A stretch of DNA of 5,410 nt from Lentisphaerota bacterium (lineage in GTDB: Bacteria > Verrucomicrobiota > Kiritimatiellia > JAAZAB01). A program made the position numbers and the translations under genes. Position 1 is the first letter of the stretch. Each line of letters starts with the position of its first letter. Under the pieces are notes generated by a model, which did not search any database, had not been told where the DNA came from, and saw only the letters and a program-made list of their open reading frames with translations. This document shows positions 1-5,410 of the stretch, one piece after another. The stretch is taken from positions 1 through 5,410 of the forward strand of contig JAIVGW010000054.1 in the NCBI GenBank assembly GCA_020201415.1, given 5' to 3'.

Positions 1-955
1 GGTCGCGGATGATGGTCAGTTTGATGTCATCCGGCAATGTATGCGAATCGAGAGCGTCGCGGATCCGCTGGATCAGGGATACGGTGTTTTCACCCGAGCG
101 TTTTTTTACATGCAGCGATACTCCCGGTTCGCCGTTAATGCGGGAAATGGATTCCAGATCCTTGAAGGTGTCATGCACTTGGGCCACATCGCGCAGGTAA
201 ATCGGCACACCATCGCGCACTTCCAGCAAGATGTCACGCAAGTCCGCCGCCATGTCGTATTCGCCGGGTACGCGCACCTGCAGATTGTTGCCGCGCATTT
301 CCAGGTTGCCGGCGGAAACAGTGCGGTTTTCCTCGGCAATCCGGTTCAGCAGCCGTCCCAGTGTCAGCCGCTGGCCGGCCAGACGGAACATGTCGATTTC
401 GACGCGGATTTCGCGTTCCCGCACGCCGCCGATCGCGGCCTGTTTGACTCCGGGCATATCTTCAATCAGATCCTGCAGGTCTTCGGCCAGGCGCTTGAGG
501 CGTTGCAGGTCCCGGCTGCCGGAGATGGTGAAGATCAGAATGGGGAAATCCGTGCTGAAATTAAAGGCTTCGACCACCGGCTCGTCAAGATCGCCGGGCA
601 GGTCGCGCCGCGCCAGACTGAGTTTGTCGCGGGTGCGCTGCAAGGCGTTGTTGATATCTTCCGCGGGAGTAAATTCAATAATGATGGTTCCCACGCCTTC
701 CGCGGCGGTGGCAGTCATCTCCTTGACGTTTTCCAGGTCGCGCAATTGCCGCTCCATGGGGATGACGACCAGGTTTTCGATTTCTTCGGGAGCCACGCCC
801 TCGTAGGGCGCGGATATGAAGACATAGGGAATGGTTATATCCGGCGTTCCTTCCCGGGGAATGGTCATGTAACTGCTGATACCGGAGAACAGCAGCATGA
901 CCATGAATACCAGTACGGCATTGCGGTAGCTGATGGATTTATCGGTCAATAACAT
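1..955 (-). CDS. RND efflux transporter permease subunit, N-terminal part (gene continues beyond the window)
   Basis: This is the inner-membrane pump of a tripartite RND exporter (AcrB/ACR_tran family), which uses the proton gradient to drive substrate from the periplasm or membrane into the outer-membrane channel. Only the first 318 codons are visible, about 30% of the usual length of roughly 1,030 residues; no stop is reached at position 1. Residues 12-30 form the first transmembrane helix, followed by PREGTPDITIPYV (33-45), the family's hallmark stretch, and SAPYEGVAPEEIENLV (48-63). The remainder is periplasmic porter domain: GVGTIIIEF (87-95), then ALQRTRDKLSLARRDLP with EPVV (104-128), MPGVKQAAIGG (167-177) and the PIYLRDVAQV segment (251-260). 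The ATG at 955 has a GGAG ribosome site at 964-967 with 8 nt spacing, and the gene begins 16 nt after the adaptor stop, so the two are co-transcribed. The substrate class (drug, metal or lipid) cannot be assigned from this part. The long plus-strand reading frame opposite is a shadow. Confidence 0.95.
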   Translation of the reverse strand, partial: MLLTDKSISYRNAVLVFMVMLLFSGISSYMTIPREGTPDITIPYVFISAPYEGVAPEEIENLVVIPMERQLRDLENVKEMTATAAEGVGTIIIEFTPAEDINNALQRTRDKLSLARRDLPGDLDEPVVEAFNFSTDFPILIFTISGSRDLQRLKRLAEDLQDLIEDMPGVKQAAIGGVREREIRVEIDMFRLAGQRLTLGRLLNRIAEENRTVSAGNLEMRGNNLQVRVPGEYDMAADLRDILLEVRDGVPIYLRDVAQVHDTFKDLESISRINGEPGVSLHVKKRSGENTVSLIQRIRDALDSHTLPDDIKLTIIRD

Positions 956-971
956 GAAGCGTGCTCCGTGG

Positions 972-2081
972 TCAGTTTCCGGTGATGACGCTGACGGGCA
1001 TTCCGTCGATCAGCGCCCGATGGCCTTCCACGATCAACTCCGCGCCTGGTTCGAGCCCGTCGCTCAACAAGGCGCTGGCGCCGAAAATGGCATCAATGGT
1101 TACCGCGCGGCTGCGGGCGTGTCCATCCTCTGCCTGGAATACTATATGCTCGCCCTTACGGGTAATGATTGCCTGCAGCGGCACCACTATGGAGCTTTTT
1201 CTAACACCTTTATCCAGTTGAACCCGGGCAATCATACCGGGCCGCAAGCGGTGGCCGGGATTGGATGCTGTTATCTCCAAAGGGAAGGCGTTGACTTGCG
1301 GATCGGCCATGGCTGCGACAAAGGCAATGGTTCCGGTGAAAGTCATGTCTGGAATCGAATCCACGGTAAACAATGCCTTCTGTCCCTGCTTGAAAGCTGA
1401 AATGTCCCTTTCGGGTGCATGGCAGGTGATTTTTACCCGGTCAATTTCAATCACGCGAAACAGGGGATCACCTTCCCTGGCATACTCGCCCAGCTCCAGG
1501 TAGCGCCGGTCGATCAGACCGTCAATCGGACTGAGGATGGCGCTGCGTGTCAGGCGTAGTCGGGCTTCAGCCAGTTCGGCCTCTGCCAGATCGTGCCGTG
1601 TCTGCAAAGCTTCGAGTTCGTTCAAGGCCATGGCGCCGGCCTCCTGCAGTTTGCCGCGACGTTGCAATTCACGGGCGCTGTCTGCGAGCAACAGGCTGCT
1701 ACGCTTTTCCGCCACCATCAGCAGGTCCTGATCCTGCCGCAATAATAATTTACCGGCGGTGACCAGGTCGCCTTTGTCTGCCGGAATTTCAACAATCTGG
1801 CCCGGTTGCACCGCCGGAACTTCCACAGCTCGCCAGGGCTCGATCCGGCCCGGCACGATCAGCTGATCTGGTGCGTCCACGGGCTGCAGGGTGACGGTGG
1901 CCACCGGGATAGCGCGCGGTTCGCTGGGAATATCCGGTGGCGGTGGTCGGAAGCGTTTTACCGCCATCATGGCAAGCACCAGCAGGATCGCCAGGATAAT
2001 GGCGATGTTGAGCAGCAGGCGGCCCTGTCGGCGCCTGGTGGGACGATCAATTTGACTGTCAGAAGAGTGGGGCGTATCCAT
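972..2081 (-). CDS. RND efflux periplasmic adaptor (membrane fusion protein, HlyD/AcrA type)
   Basis: This 369-residue protein is the periplasmic adaptor that joins the RND pump to the outer-membrane channel. A positively charged N-terminus (RPTRRRQGR, 13-21) precedes one hydrophobic helix (about 22-41). There is no lipobox cysteine, so it is probably held by an uncleaved membrane anchor rather than as a lipoprotein. A Pro-rich linker (RPPPPDIP, 45-52) follows. Then come the first half of the lipoyl domain (about 85-115), an Ala/Leu/Glu-rich alpha-hairpin (about 122-178) and the second lipoyl half beginning SAILSPIDGLIDRRYLELGE (180-199). A beta-barrel domain follows (about 215-290, with LRPGMIARVQL at 279-289), and a membrane-proximal domain ends the protein (VPLQAI at 300-305; GLEPGAELIVEGHRAL at 342-357). 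Length is normal for the family. The ATG at 2081 has AGGA at 2089-2092 with 7 nt spacing. It sits between the outer-membrane factor (108 nt upstream) and the pump (16 nt downstream). Confidence 0.95.
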   Translation of the reverse strand: MDTPHSSDSQIDRPTRRRQGRLLLNIAIILAILLVLAMMAVKRFRPPPPDIPSEPRAIPVATVTLQPVDAPDQLIVPGRIEPWRAVEVPAVQPGQIVEIPADKGDLVTAGKLLLRQDQDLLMVAEKRSSLLLADSARELQRRGKLQEAGAMALNELEALQTRHDLAEAELAEARLRLTRSAILSPIDGLIDRRYLELGEYAREGDPLFRVIEIDRVKITCHAPERDISAFKQGQKALFTVDSIPDMTFTGTIAFVAAMADPQVNAFPLEITASNPGHRLRPGMIARVQLDKGVRKSSIVVPLQAIITRKGEHIVFQAEDGHARSRAVTIDAIFGASALLSDGLEPGAELIVEGHRALIDGMPVSVITGN

Positions 2082-2189
2082 ATGCTATTCCTGTAGGTTG
2101 CTGATTATAAATATGATGTAGTGATTTATTAGGTAAGGTTTATTGAAAAAGAGTCGCTCACAAAAGTAAAAAGAAGACGCTATTATGCT
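2082..2189 (-). promoter_or_regulatory. AT-rich gap inside the efflux cluster with a possible internal promoter (-10 at 2104-2109)
   Basis: The 108-nt gap between the outer-membrane factor and the adaptor is strikingly AT-rich next to the coding sequence and encodes nothing I recognise. Read on the minus strand it contains a perfect TATAAT at 2109-2104, which would start transcription near 2097, about 16 nt before the adaptor ATG. No good -35 hexamer lies at 16-18 nt spacing (CTAATA at 17 nt), so the promoter is weakly supported. There is no GC-rich stem followed by a T run, so it is not an obvious intrinsic terminator. It could equally be a plain untranslated spacer in one polycistronic mRNA. 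Confidence 0.2.
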
Positions 2190-3524
2190 TTATTCATTTG
2201 GTGTGTAATCCAGTCCGCAGGCATAACGCAATCGGGCGGTGGCATGGATAAGATCGCGCAGCGCCTGCAGACGCGCCAATTGGGCGGTGCTCAGTGCCAG
2301 GTTGGTCTCCGTGAGTTCCAGGTATGTTGACAGGCCCTGTGCAAAGCGCACCTGGGCAATGGCCAAAGCCTTTTCGGCCAGGTTGACGTTTTCCTCGCTG
2401 CCCTGGACCGCTTCCGCGGCGTATTGCTTATCAAGCCAGGCCTGCCTTATTTCCAGTCGTACATTGCGCGTGAGTTCGTGTAAATCCTCCTGTTGTTTGT
2501 CAACTTCCAGTCGTTTTTCACGGATTACTCCGTAACGCCGGCCGCCGTCAAACAAACTCCATTCCGCCGTGATCCCGGCGTTCCAGCGTGGGCTCCAGGA
2601 TTCGTCCGAGCCAAAGCCGCTGTCCTGGTCCGGATTGGATGCTCCGTAGTTGGCTGAAGCGCGCACCGTCGGCAGCCAGTCGCCGCGCGCCGCGCGCAAG
2701 TCCTGATGGCGCATTTCAACCAGATCCTGCATCTGGATCAGTTCGGGGCGTTGCACCAGTCCCAGATCAAGCGCGGTGTCCAGATCGTCGATTTCCAAAT
2801 CGGGCTGGGCGATTCTTCCTTCCAATTTAAAATCATCCGTGGGCAGGCTCAGCAGACGGCTCAGATTATTGCGCGCCATGTCCAGAATGTTGACGGCCCT
2901 AATCAGCAGCGGGCGTTCGTTGGCCAGGCGCACCCGGGCGCTGAGCACTTCGAATTCCGACGCCACATCGTAACTTTTTTTCAGTTCGGCTTCGTCCCTC
3001 ATCGATTGCAGGTGCGCCATGGAATCCCGGCGCACATCCACGGCGGCCTGGGCCAGCAACACATCGTGAAAGGCGGTGGTGATGTCGCGAATCATTGCCG
3101 CCCGCGCGGCCATGATGCCGGTGGCGGTGTAACGCCGCGCCGTGCGCGCCGCCTCCAGCGCCGCCATGACCTTGCCGCCGGAATAGAGCAGTTGCCGCGC
3201 GCCGAGGTTGATGCTGTAACTGTTCAGGCTTCCGACCTCAATCACGCGCTCGTCAAACGTGATTTCCGTCAGCTTGTCCATGCGTGTGTAATTGCCCTTC
3301 AAATCAAACTGCGGCAGGGCTTCCGACCTCACCTGCCAGACCCGCGCTTCGGCAATGGCGGCATCGCGCGTGGCATTGGCCACCAGCGCGGACCGTTCCA
3401 GGCCGAGGCGCAGGCAATCTTCCAGTGTATAAACCGGACGGGTGTCCGTGACGGCGGCAGAACCCGCCGGCAGGATCAGGGTGATCAGCCCGGCTGCCAG
3501 TATGATCAGGTGTCGGGTATTCAT
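2190..3524 (-). CDS. TolC-family outer-membrane efflux protein (outer membrane factor)
   Basis: This 444-residue protein is the outer-membrane channel of the exporter, predicted to trimerise into a beta-barrel plus periplasmic alpha-barrel. Residues 1-24 are a classical Sec signal peptide (Asn-Thr-Arg-His, a hydrophobic core, then GSAA as cleavage region). The first mature residue is not a cysteine, so it is not an NodT-type lipoprotein. The mature protein has the two tandem OEP repeats of the family. Repeat one opens YTLEDCLRLGLERS (32-45), with a beta-strand pair ending LLYSGGK (112-118). Repeat two opens around ALDLGLVQRPEL (251-262), with the matching SLFDGGR (323-329). The long helix after it contains VRFAQGLSTYLELTETNLAL (392-411), a conserved family segment. 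Its ATG overlaps the stop of the MarR gene by 4 nt (ATGA at 3524-3521), which suggests translational coupling; a weak GGAA lies upstream. Length is normal. The other efflux subunits follow downstream on the same strand. Confidence 0.95.
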   Translation of the reverse strand: MNTRHLIILAAGLITLILPAGSAAVTDTRPVYTLEDCLRLGLERSALVANATRDAAIAEARVWQVRSEALPQFDLKGNYTRMDKLTEITFDERVIEVGSLNSYSINLGARQLLYSGGKVMAALEAARTARRYTATGIMAARAAMIRDITTAFHDVLLAQAAVDVRRDSMAHLQSMRDEAELKKSYDVASEFEVLSARVRLANERPLLIRAVNILDMARNNLSRLLSLPTDDFKLEGRIAQPDLEIDDLDTALDLGLVQRPELIQMQDLVEMRHQDLRAARGDWLPTVRASANYGASNPDQDSGFGSDESWSPRWNAGITAEWSLFDGGRRYGVIREKRLEVDKQQEDLHELTRNVRLEIRQAWLDKQYAAEAVQGSEENVNLAEKALAIAQVRFAQGLSTYLELTETNLALSTAQLARLQALRDLIHATARLRYACGLDYTPNE

Positions 3525-4123
3525 GGTGTCTTTCCGGAAGCAGGCCGTTGTGTCGTTGCAGCGTGAACAGGCCCGGTGTTGTCGGTGCGGGACTGCCGGT
3601 GGCGTTTCGATGGTTGATTGGCGGTATGGCGGGGGCGGGCCGGCCTCAGGGGTGCAGCATCGATATTTTGCACAACCTGGGTGATGACCCGTAGGTACAC
3701 TGCCCGGTCGCTTGCCGGTACTTCGGCGTAAAGGCGCTTGACCGCCTGGCGTTTCTCGCGATAGATCTGGTCAAGAATGGCGCGTCCTTTGGCGGCGACC
3801 TCCAGCATGACCATCCGGCGGTCGGCGCCGCTGCGGCGTTTAACCAGCCCTTGCCGGACCATTTTGTCAGCCATGCTGGTAAAAGTGGATGATTTGACGC
3901 CCAGGCGTTGCGCCAGCTCATGCATGCAGGTGGCGCCGGCGGTGGCCACATGCTGCAGCGTCCAGAACTGTGGCACGGTAATCAGACCGCGCGCGAGATG
4001 GTTGCGTTCCTGGTGCATCAAACCCTGGACCAGCCGCGGCATCAGGCGCACCAGAGTGTCCGCGAACTCCTGCATGTCCGGCTGCGCTTCATCCCGATTC
4101 TTTTCATAATTTGAACATTTCAT
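3521..4123 (-). CDS. MarR-family winged-helix transcriptional regulator with an unusual C-terminal tail
   Basis: This 200-residue DNA-binding protein is the first gene of the efflux cluster and probably represses it, releasing DNA on ligand binding as is typical of MarR proteins. A dimerisation helix region (about 15-45) leads into GLITVPQFWTLQHVA (46-60). The helix-turn-helix is CMHELAQRLGVKSSTFTSMA (66-85), with DKMVRQGLVKRR (86-97) completing the DNA-binding unit, and the wing carries the family Asp-Arg-Arg at 101-103 (SGADRRMVML). Closing dimerisation helices run to about 154. Family members usually end near 140-160 residues; here about 45 further residues (156-200) are rich in Pro, Arg, Thr and Gln and look disordered. 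The ATG at 4123 has no Shine-Dalgarno sequence and lies about 7 nt after a -10 box, fitting leaderless translation. Met17 (codon at 4075-4073) is an alternative start that keeps the whole DNA-binding domain. The stop overlaps the next gene by 4 nt. Confidence 0.93.
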   Translation of the reverse strand: MKCSNYEKNRDEAQPDMQEFADTLVRLMPRLVQGLMHQERNHLARGLITVPQFWTLQHVATAGATCMHELAQRLGVKSSTFTSMADKMVRQGLVKRRSGADRRMVMLEVAAKGRAILDQIYREKRQAVKRLYAEVPASDRAVYLRVITQVVQNIDAAPLRPARPRHTANQPSKRHRQSRTDNTGPVHAATTQRPASGKTP

Positions 4124-4147
4124 TTATTGAAATATACGAATTATGAA
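4103..4147. promoter_or_regulatory. Candidate MarR operator: concentric 45-bp dyad made of 16-bp-spaced TTCA-N5-TGAA sites
   Basis: Outer arms TTCATAATT (4103-4111) and AATTATGAA (4139-4147) are perfect 9-bp inverted repeats. Inner arms ATTTCA (4117-4122) and TGAAAT (4128-4133) are perfect 6-bp inverted repeats. Both share the same centre, 4125. The structure resolves into sites TTCA-N5-TGAA at 4103-4115 and 4119-4131, plus a half-degraded copy (TACG-N5-TGAA) at 4135-4147, each stepped by 16 bp. It covers the predicted -10 box, the transcription start and the marR start codon, the expected place for an autorepressing operator. Binding by the MarR protein is inference; some symmetry may arise from the AT-rich composition. 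Confidence 0.55.
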
Positions 4148-4159
4148 TTGAAACTGCAA
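4131..4159 (-). promoter_or_regulatory. Probable sigma70 promoter of the marR-efflux operon, giving a leaderless transcript
   Basis: On the minus strand, TTGCAG (4159-4154) and TATATT (4136-4131) are separated by exactly 17 nt. The -10 box matches the consensus at 5 of 6 positions; the -35 box matches in its first three bases only. Initiation about 7 nt downstream of the -10 falls at 4123-4125, on or just before the marR ATG, which has no ribosome binding site. The candidate operator overlaps the -10 and part of the spacer. Confidence 0.5.
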
Positions 4160-4199
4160 GATATTTTTTCCTGAATGTTTTTTTTCTACAGCCATTTCA

Positions 4200-4346
4200 T
4201 CCGGTTACGCGCAGGCTTGTTTTGTGGGCTGCCCTGTCTGGAAATCGCAAATGGTCGAGTACCCGTGCGTTGTCAGAGAAGATGCTTTCTTGAGGCTCTT
4301 CTACTGCGGAAACGGATATGGCGCGATGGGGATTGGCCGTGGCTGA
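4200..4346 (+). pseudogene. Possible C-terminal stump of a glycosidase-like beta-propeller protein
   Basis: An open frame with no usable start codon ends at the TGA at 4344-4346. Its last third reads MVEYPCVVREDAF (4251-4289), then LFYCGNGYGAMGIG (4296-4337). From memory this resembles the closing strand of five-bladed beta-propeller proteins related to GH43/GH32 glycosidases, often found in polysaccharide clusters, which end in a Tyr-Pro-x-Val segment, a hydrophobic strand and an (Asn/Cys)-Gly-Asn-Gly-Tyr-Gly-x-Thr-Gly-(Phe/Ile)-Gly turn just before the stop. Upstream residues (4200-4240) do not look related, and nothing of the other propeller blades remains, so it would be a non-functional remnant of about 35 residues. 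It stops 11 bp before the insertion sequence. The match is by recognition only and may be fortuitous. Confidence 0.4.
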
Positions 4347-4357
4347 AACGGGGAACT

Positions 4358-4388
4358 TATACATAACGACATAAATAATGCAGTATAA
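4358..4388 (+). repeat. Left terminal inverted repeat of the IS630-family element
   Basis: The sequence begins TATACATAACGACATAAATA and contains TAATGCAG at 4376-4383, identical to the block in the other repeat. Against the reverse complement of 5380-5410 it matches at 25 of 31 positions without gaps; mismatches fall at repeat positions 7, 9, 12, 14, 18 and 27. Its inner edge overlaps a TATAAT (4384-4389). Confidence 0.85.
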
Positions 4389-4389
4389 T
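4384..4389 (+). promoter_or_regulatory. Possible -10 box of the transposase promoter at the inner edge of the left repeat
   Basis: A perfect TATAAT lies 60 nt before the transposase ATG. The best -35 is poor (TACATA at 4360-4365, 18 nt spacing, 3 of 6 matches) and would be inside the terminal repeat, a common arrangement in insertion sequences. TTGACT at 4394-4399 is a better -35 but has no convincing -10 at 17 nt. Either could be used; weakly supported. Confidence 0.25.
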
Positions 4390-4438
4390 ATGATTGACTT
4401 TTAAGGGTAATTCGACGAAACTTCTGCGCATCCAGAAC

Positions 4439-4444
4439 AGGAGG
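4439..4444 (+). promoter_or_regulatory. Strong Shine-Dalgarno site of the transposase
   Basis: AGGAGG, followed by TG, is a near-perfect anti-16S match placed 5 nt before the ATG at 4450. It fixes the original transposase start at 4450 rather than at the later in-track ATG at 4473, which lies in a different frame and has no comparable site. Confidence 0.75.
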
Positions 4445-4449
4445 TGTCT

Positions 4450-5397
4450 ATGCGCAAGCTCGAGGTGGCGGATTGCCAGATAATGCAGATTGCCGTGCAG
4501 CAGGAAATTCAGCGCTCGGAAGAATCGCGCTACGACCAAGCCCGGTAACCGTCCAACGATGGGTACAACGCTTTAACGAGAAGGGGTTCGCAGGATTGAG
4601 CGAGGGCGAACGGAGCGGGCGGCCGCGACGGATTTCCGACGCACAGTGGGATGAGATTGAACAGGCGTTGCGAACATCTCCTCGGACTCTGGGGTACGGA
4701 CAGAACATATGGGACGGCAAGCTCTTGTCGCACCATGTGCGGGCGACTCACGGTGTCGAGATCGGTGTGCGCCAATGCCAGCGGTTGTTTCGCGCCATGG
4801 GGTTCCGCCTCCGGAAACCGCGACCGCTGATTGCGAAGGCCGATCCAGAAGCGCAGAAGCGATATAAAAAAACTACACAGGCTGGCCAATAATCCTTCGG
4901 TGGATTTATGGAGTCTCGATGAATGCCACTTGCAACAACATGGTTCGCGGTGCCTCATGTGGGTGCCGCCAGAGGAAAAGGATCCTGTTCTGCTCCATGC
5001 CCCTACGCGCAAATCCATCGCTTTGTTCGGCGCCGTGCAGATTCGTTCTGGAAAACTGGTTACCATGACGGCTTCACCCTTCAACGCCGATAGCTTCGCT
5101 GCCTTCTTGCAACACTTGGCTCGTTACCGGAATCGCCGCCGCCGTACCGTCATCATTACTGACAACGCCGGCTATCATCACTCGGCCACCTGTCCGCAGT
5201 GTCTGCATCTTGACTACCTTCCCCCGTACAGCCCCGAACTCAATCCTATCGAGAGAGTCTGGAAACTCCTTCGCAGGTTACGCGTGCATAATCAGTATTT
5301 CGAAACCCTCGACCATCTCGTCGCGGAGGTATCCGAACAGCTAGCCATCTGGGCCAACCCCAACGATTCTCTCAGGCGGTTATGCTGCATTACTTAA
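4450..5397 (+). pseudogene. IS630-family transposase, inactivated by an internal deletion and a frameshift
   Basis: A DDE transposase that cut and pasted the element at TA sites, now in three frames. Segment one (4450 to about 4538) encodes MRKLEVAD...RSEESRYD, the family N-terminus, then meets TAA at 4546. Segment two (about 4536-4872, frame shifted) resumes at SPVTVQRWVQRF and runs through GLSEGERSGRPRRIS, WDGKLLSHH, GVRQCQRLFRAMGFRLRKPRP to KRYKK. The helix-turn-helix residues expected between the two, roughly 25, are missing. Segment three (about 4873-5397) starts at LHRLANNPSVDLWSLDECH after an A7 run (4866-4872); removing one A restores the frame. Catalytic residues are present: Asp at 4918-4920 (WSLDE), Asp at 5161-5163 (TDNAGYHH), Glu at 5251-5253 (NPIERVWK). 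Only 29 residues separate the last two, against about 34-36 in relatives. The stop lies within the right terminal repeat. The missing DNA-binding helices make it almost certainly inactive. Confidence 0.88.
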
Positions 5398-5410
5398 GAC
5401 GCTGTGTATA
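5380..5410 (-). repeat. Right terminal inverted repeat of the IS630-family element
   Basis: Read on the minus strand it begins TATACACAGCGTCTTAAGTA and carries the same TAATGCAG block as the left end. It includes the last codons and stop (TAA 5395-5397) of the transposase and ends in TA at the very edge of the window. Confidence 0.85.

Larger units (their letters stand above)
4358..5410 (+). mobile_element. IS630-family insertion sequence, complete at both ends but with a broken transposase
   Basis: The element is bounded by imperfect terminal inverted repeats that pair 25 of 31 positions, starting TATACA on both strands. TA dinucleotides lie at the extreme ends (4358-4359 and 5409-5410), as expected for the family's TA target duplication. 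It encodes one plus-strand transposase whose stop codon lies inside the right repeat. Length is about 1,050 bp, somewhat shorter than the roughly 1.1-1.2 kb I would expect for this group, in keeping with the missing transposase segments. The exact boundary is uncertain by 2 bp, and no flank exists beyond 5410 to confirm the target duplication. It sits about 235 bp upstream of marR and leaves the marR promoter intact. Confidence 0.85.

Noticed and set aside
41..952. 303-codon plus-strand open frame opposite the RND pump gene
   Set aside because: The minus strand encodes an unmistakable RND N-terminus over the same span. The plus-strand translation has no recognisable domain and is a codon-bias shadow.
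2706..3566. 286-codon plus-strand open frame opposite the TolC-type gene
   Set aside because: It is antisense to a full-length outer-membrane factor with signal peptide and both family repeats. Its own translation is rich in His and Gln with no domain.
4161..4190. T-rich stretch with an eight-T run, considered as an intrinsic terminator
   Set aside because: There is no GC-rich stem-loop directly before the T run on the plus strand, nor one before an equivalent run on the minus strand.
4175..4366. 63-codon plus-strand open frame starting in the T-rich region
   Set aside because: It runs across the boundary of the insertion sequence, has no ribosome site and shows no family pattern. The neighbouring frame holds the glycosidase-like stump instead.
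4473..4892. Independent 139-codon protein starting at the ATG at 4473
   Set aside because: Its first 20 or so residues are out-of-frame translation of the transposase N-terminus. The true start is the ATG at 4450 behind AGGAGG, so this is the middle part of the pseudogene.
4530..5084. 184-codon minus-strand open frame within the insertion sequence
   Set aside because: It is antisense to well-recognised transposase segments and has no domain of its own.

Overview
The window reads as chromosomal accessory DNA from a Gram-negative bacterium, most likely a proteobacterium. The evidence is a tripartite RND efflux system with an outer-membrane channel, moderately GC-rich coding sequence set against AT-rich intergenic gaps, and an IS630-family element of the type common in proteobacteria. 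I cannot name the genus from the sequence.

Positions 1-4123 are occupied on the minus strand by a four-gene cluster, read right to left: a MarR-family regulator (3521-4123), a TolC-type outer-membrane factor (2190-3524, overlapping the regulator by the ATGA quartet), a periplasmic adaptor (972-2081) and an RND inner-membrane pump (start at 955, cut by the window edge after 318 codons). Pump, adaptor and channel would assemble into one envelope-spanning, proton-driven exporter. The MarR protein is the likely local repressor. The substrate cannot be read from the sequence.

Positions 4103-4160 hold the probable control region. A sigma70-like promoter lies so close to the marR ATG that the transcript is probably leaderless. 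A set of TTCA-N5-TGAA sites repeats every 16 bp and is symmetric about position 4125, covering the -10 box, the predicted transcription start and the start codon. This looks like an autoregulatory operator and is the most informative non-coding signal here.

Positions 4200-4346 (plus strand) carry a short, start-less reading frame that resembles the C-terminal end of a five-bladed beta-propeller, glycosidase-like protein. It is probably the decayed stump of a lost gene. Otherwise I see no gene between 4124 and 4357.

Positions 4358-5410 are a complete but disabled IS630-family insertion sequence: 31-bp imperfect terminal inverted repeats (25/31 matching), TA at both outer ends, and one plus-strand transposase pseudogene (4450-5397) with two frame breaks. 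One is an internal deletion in the N-terminal DNA-binding region and the other a one-base expansion of an A run. The window ends exactly at the right end of the element. I found no RNA gene, CRISPR array or clearly new system; the operator layout and the gene stump are the items most worth checking.
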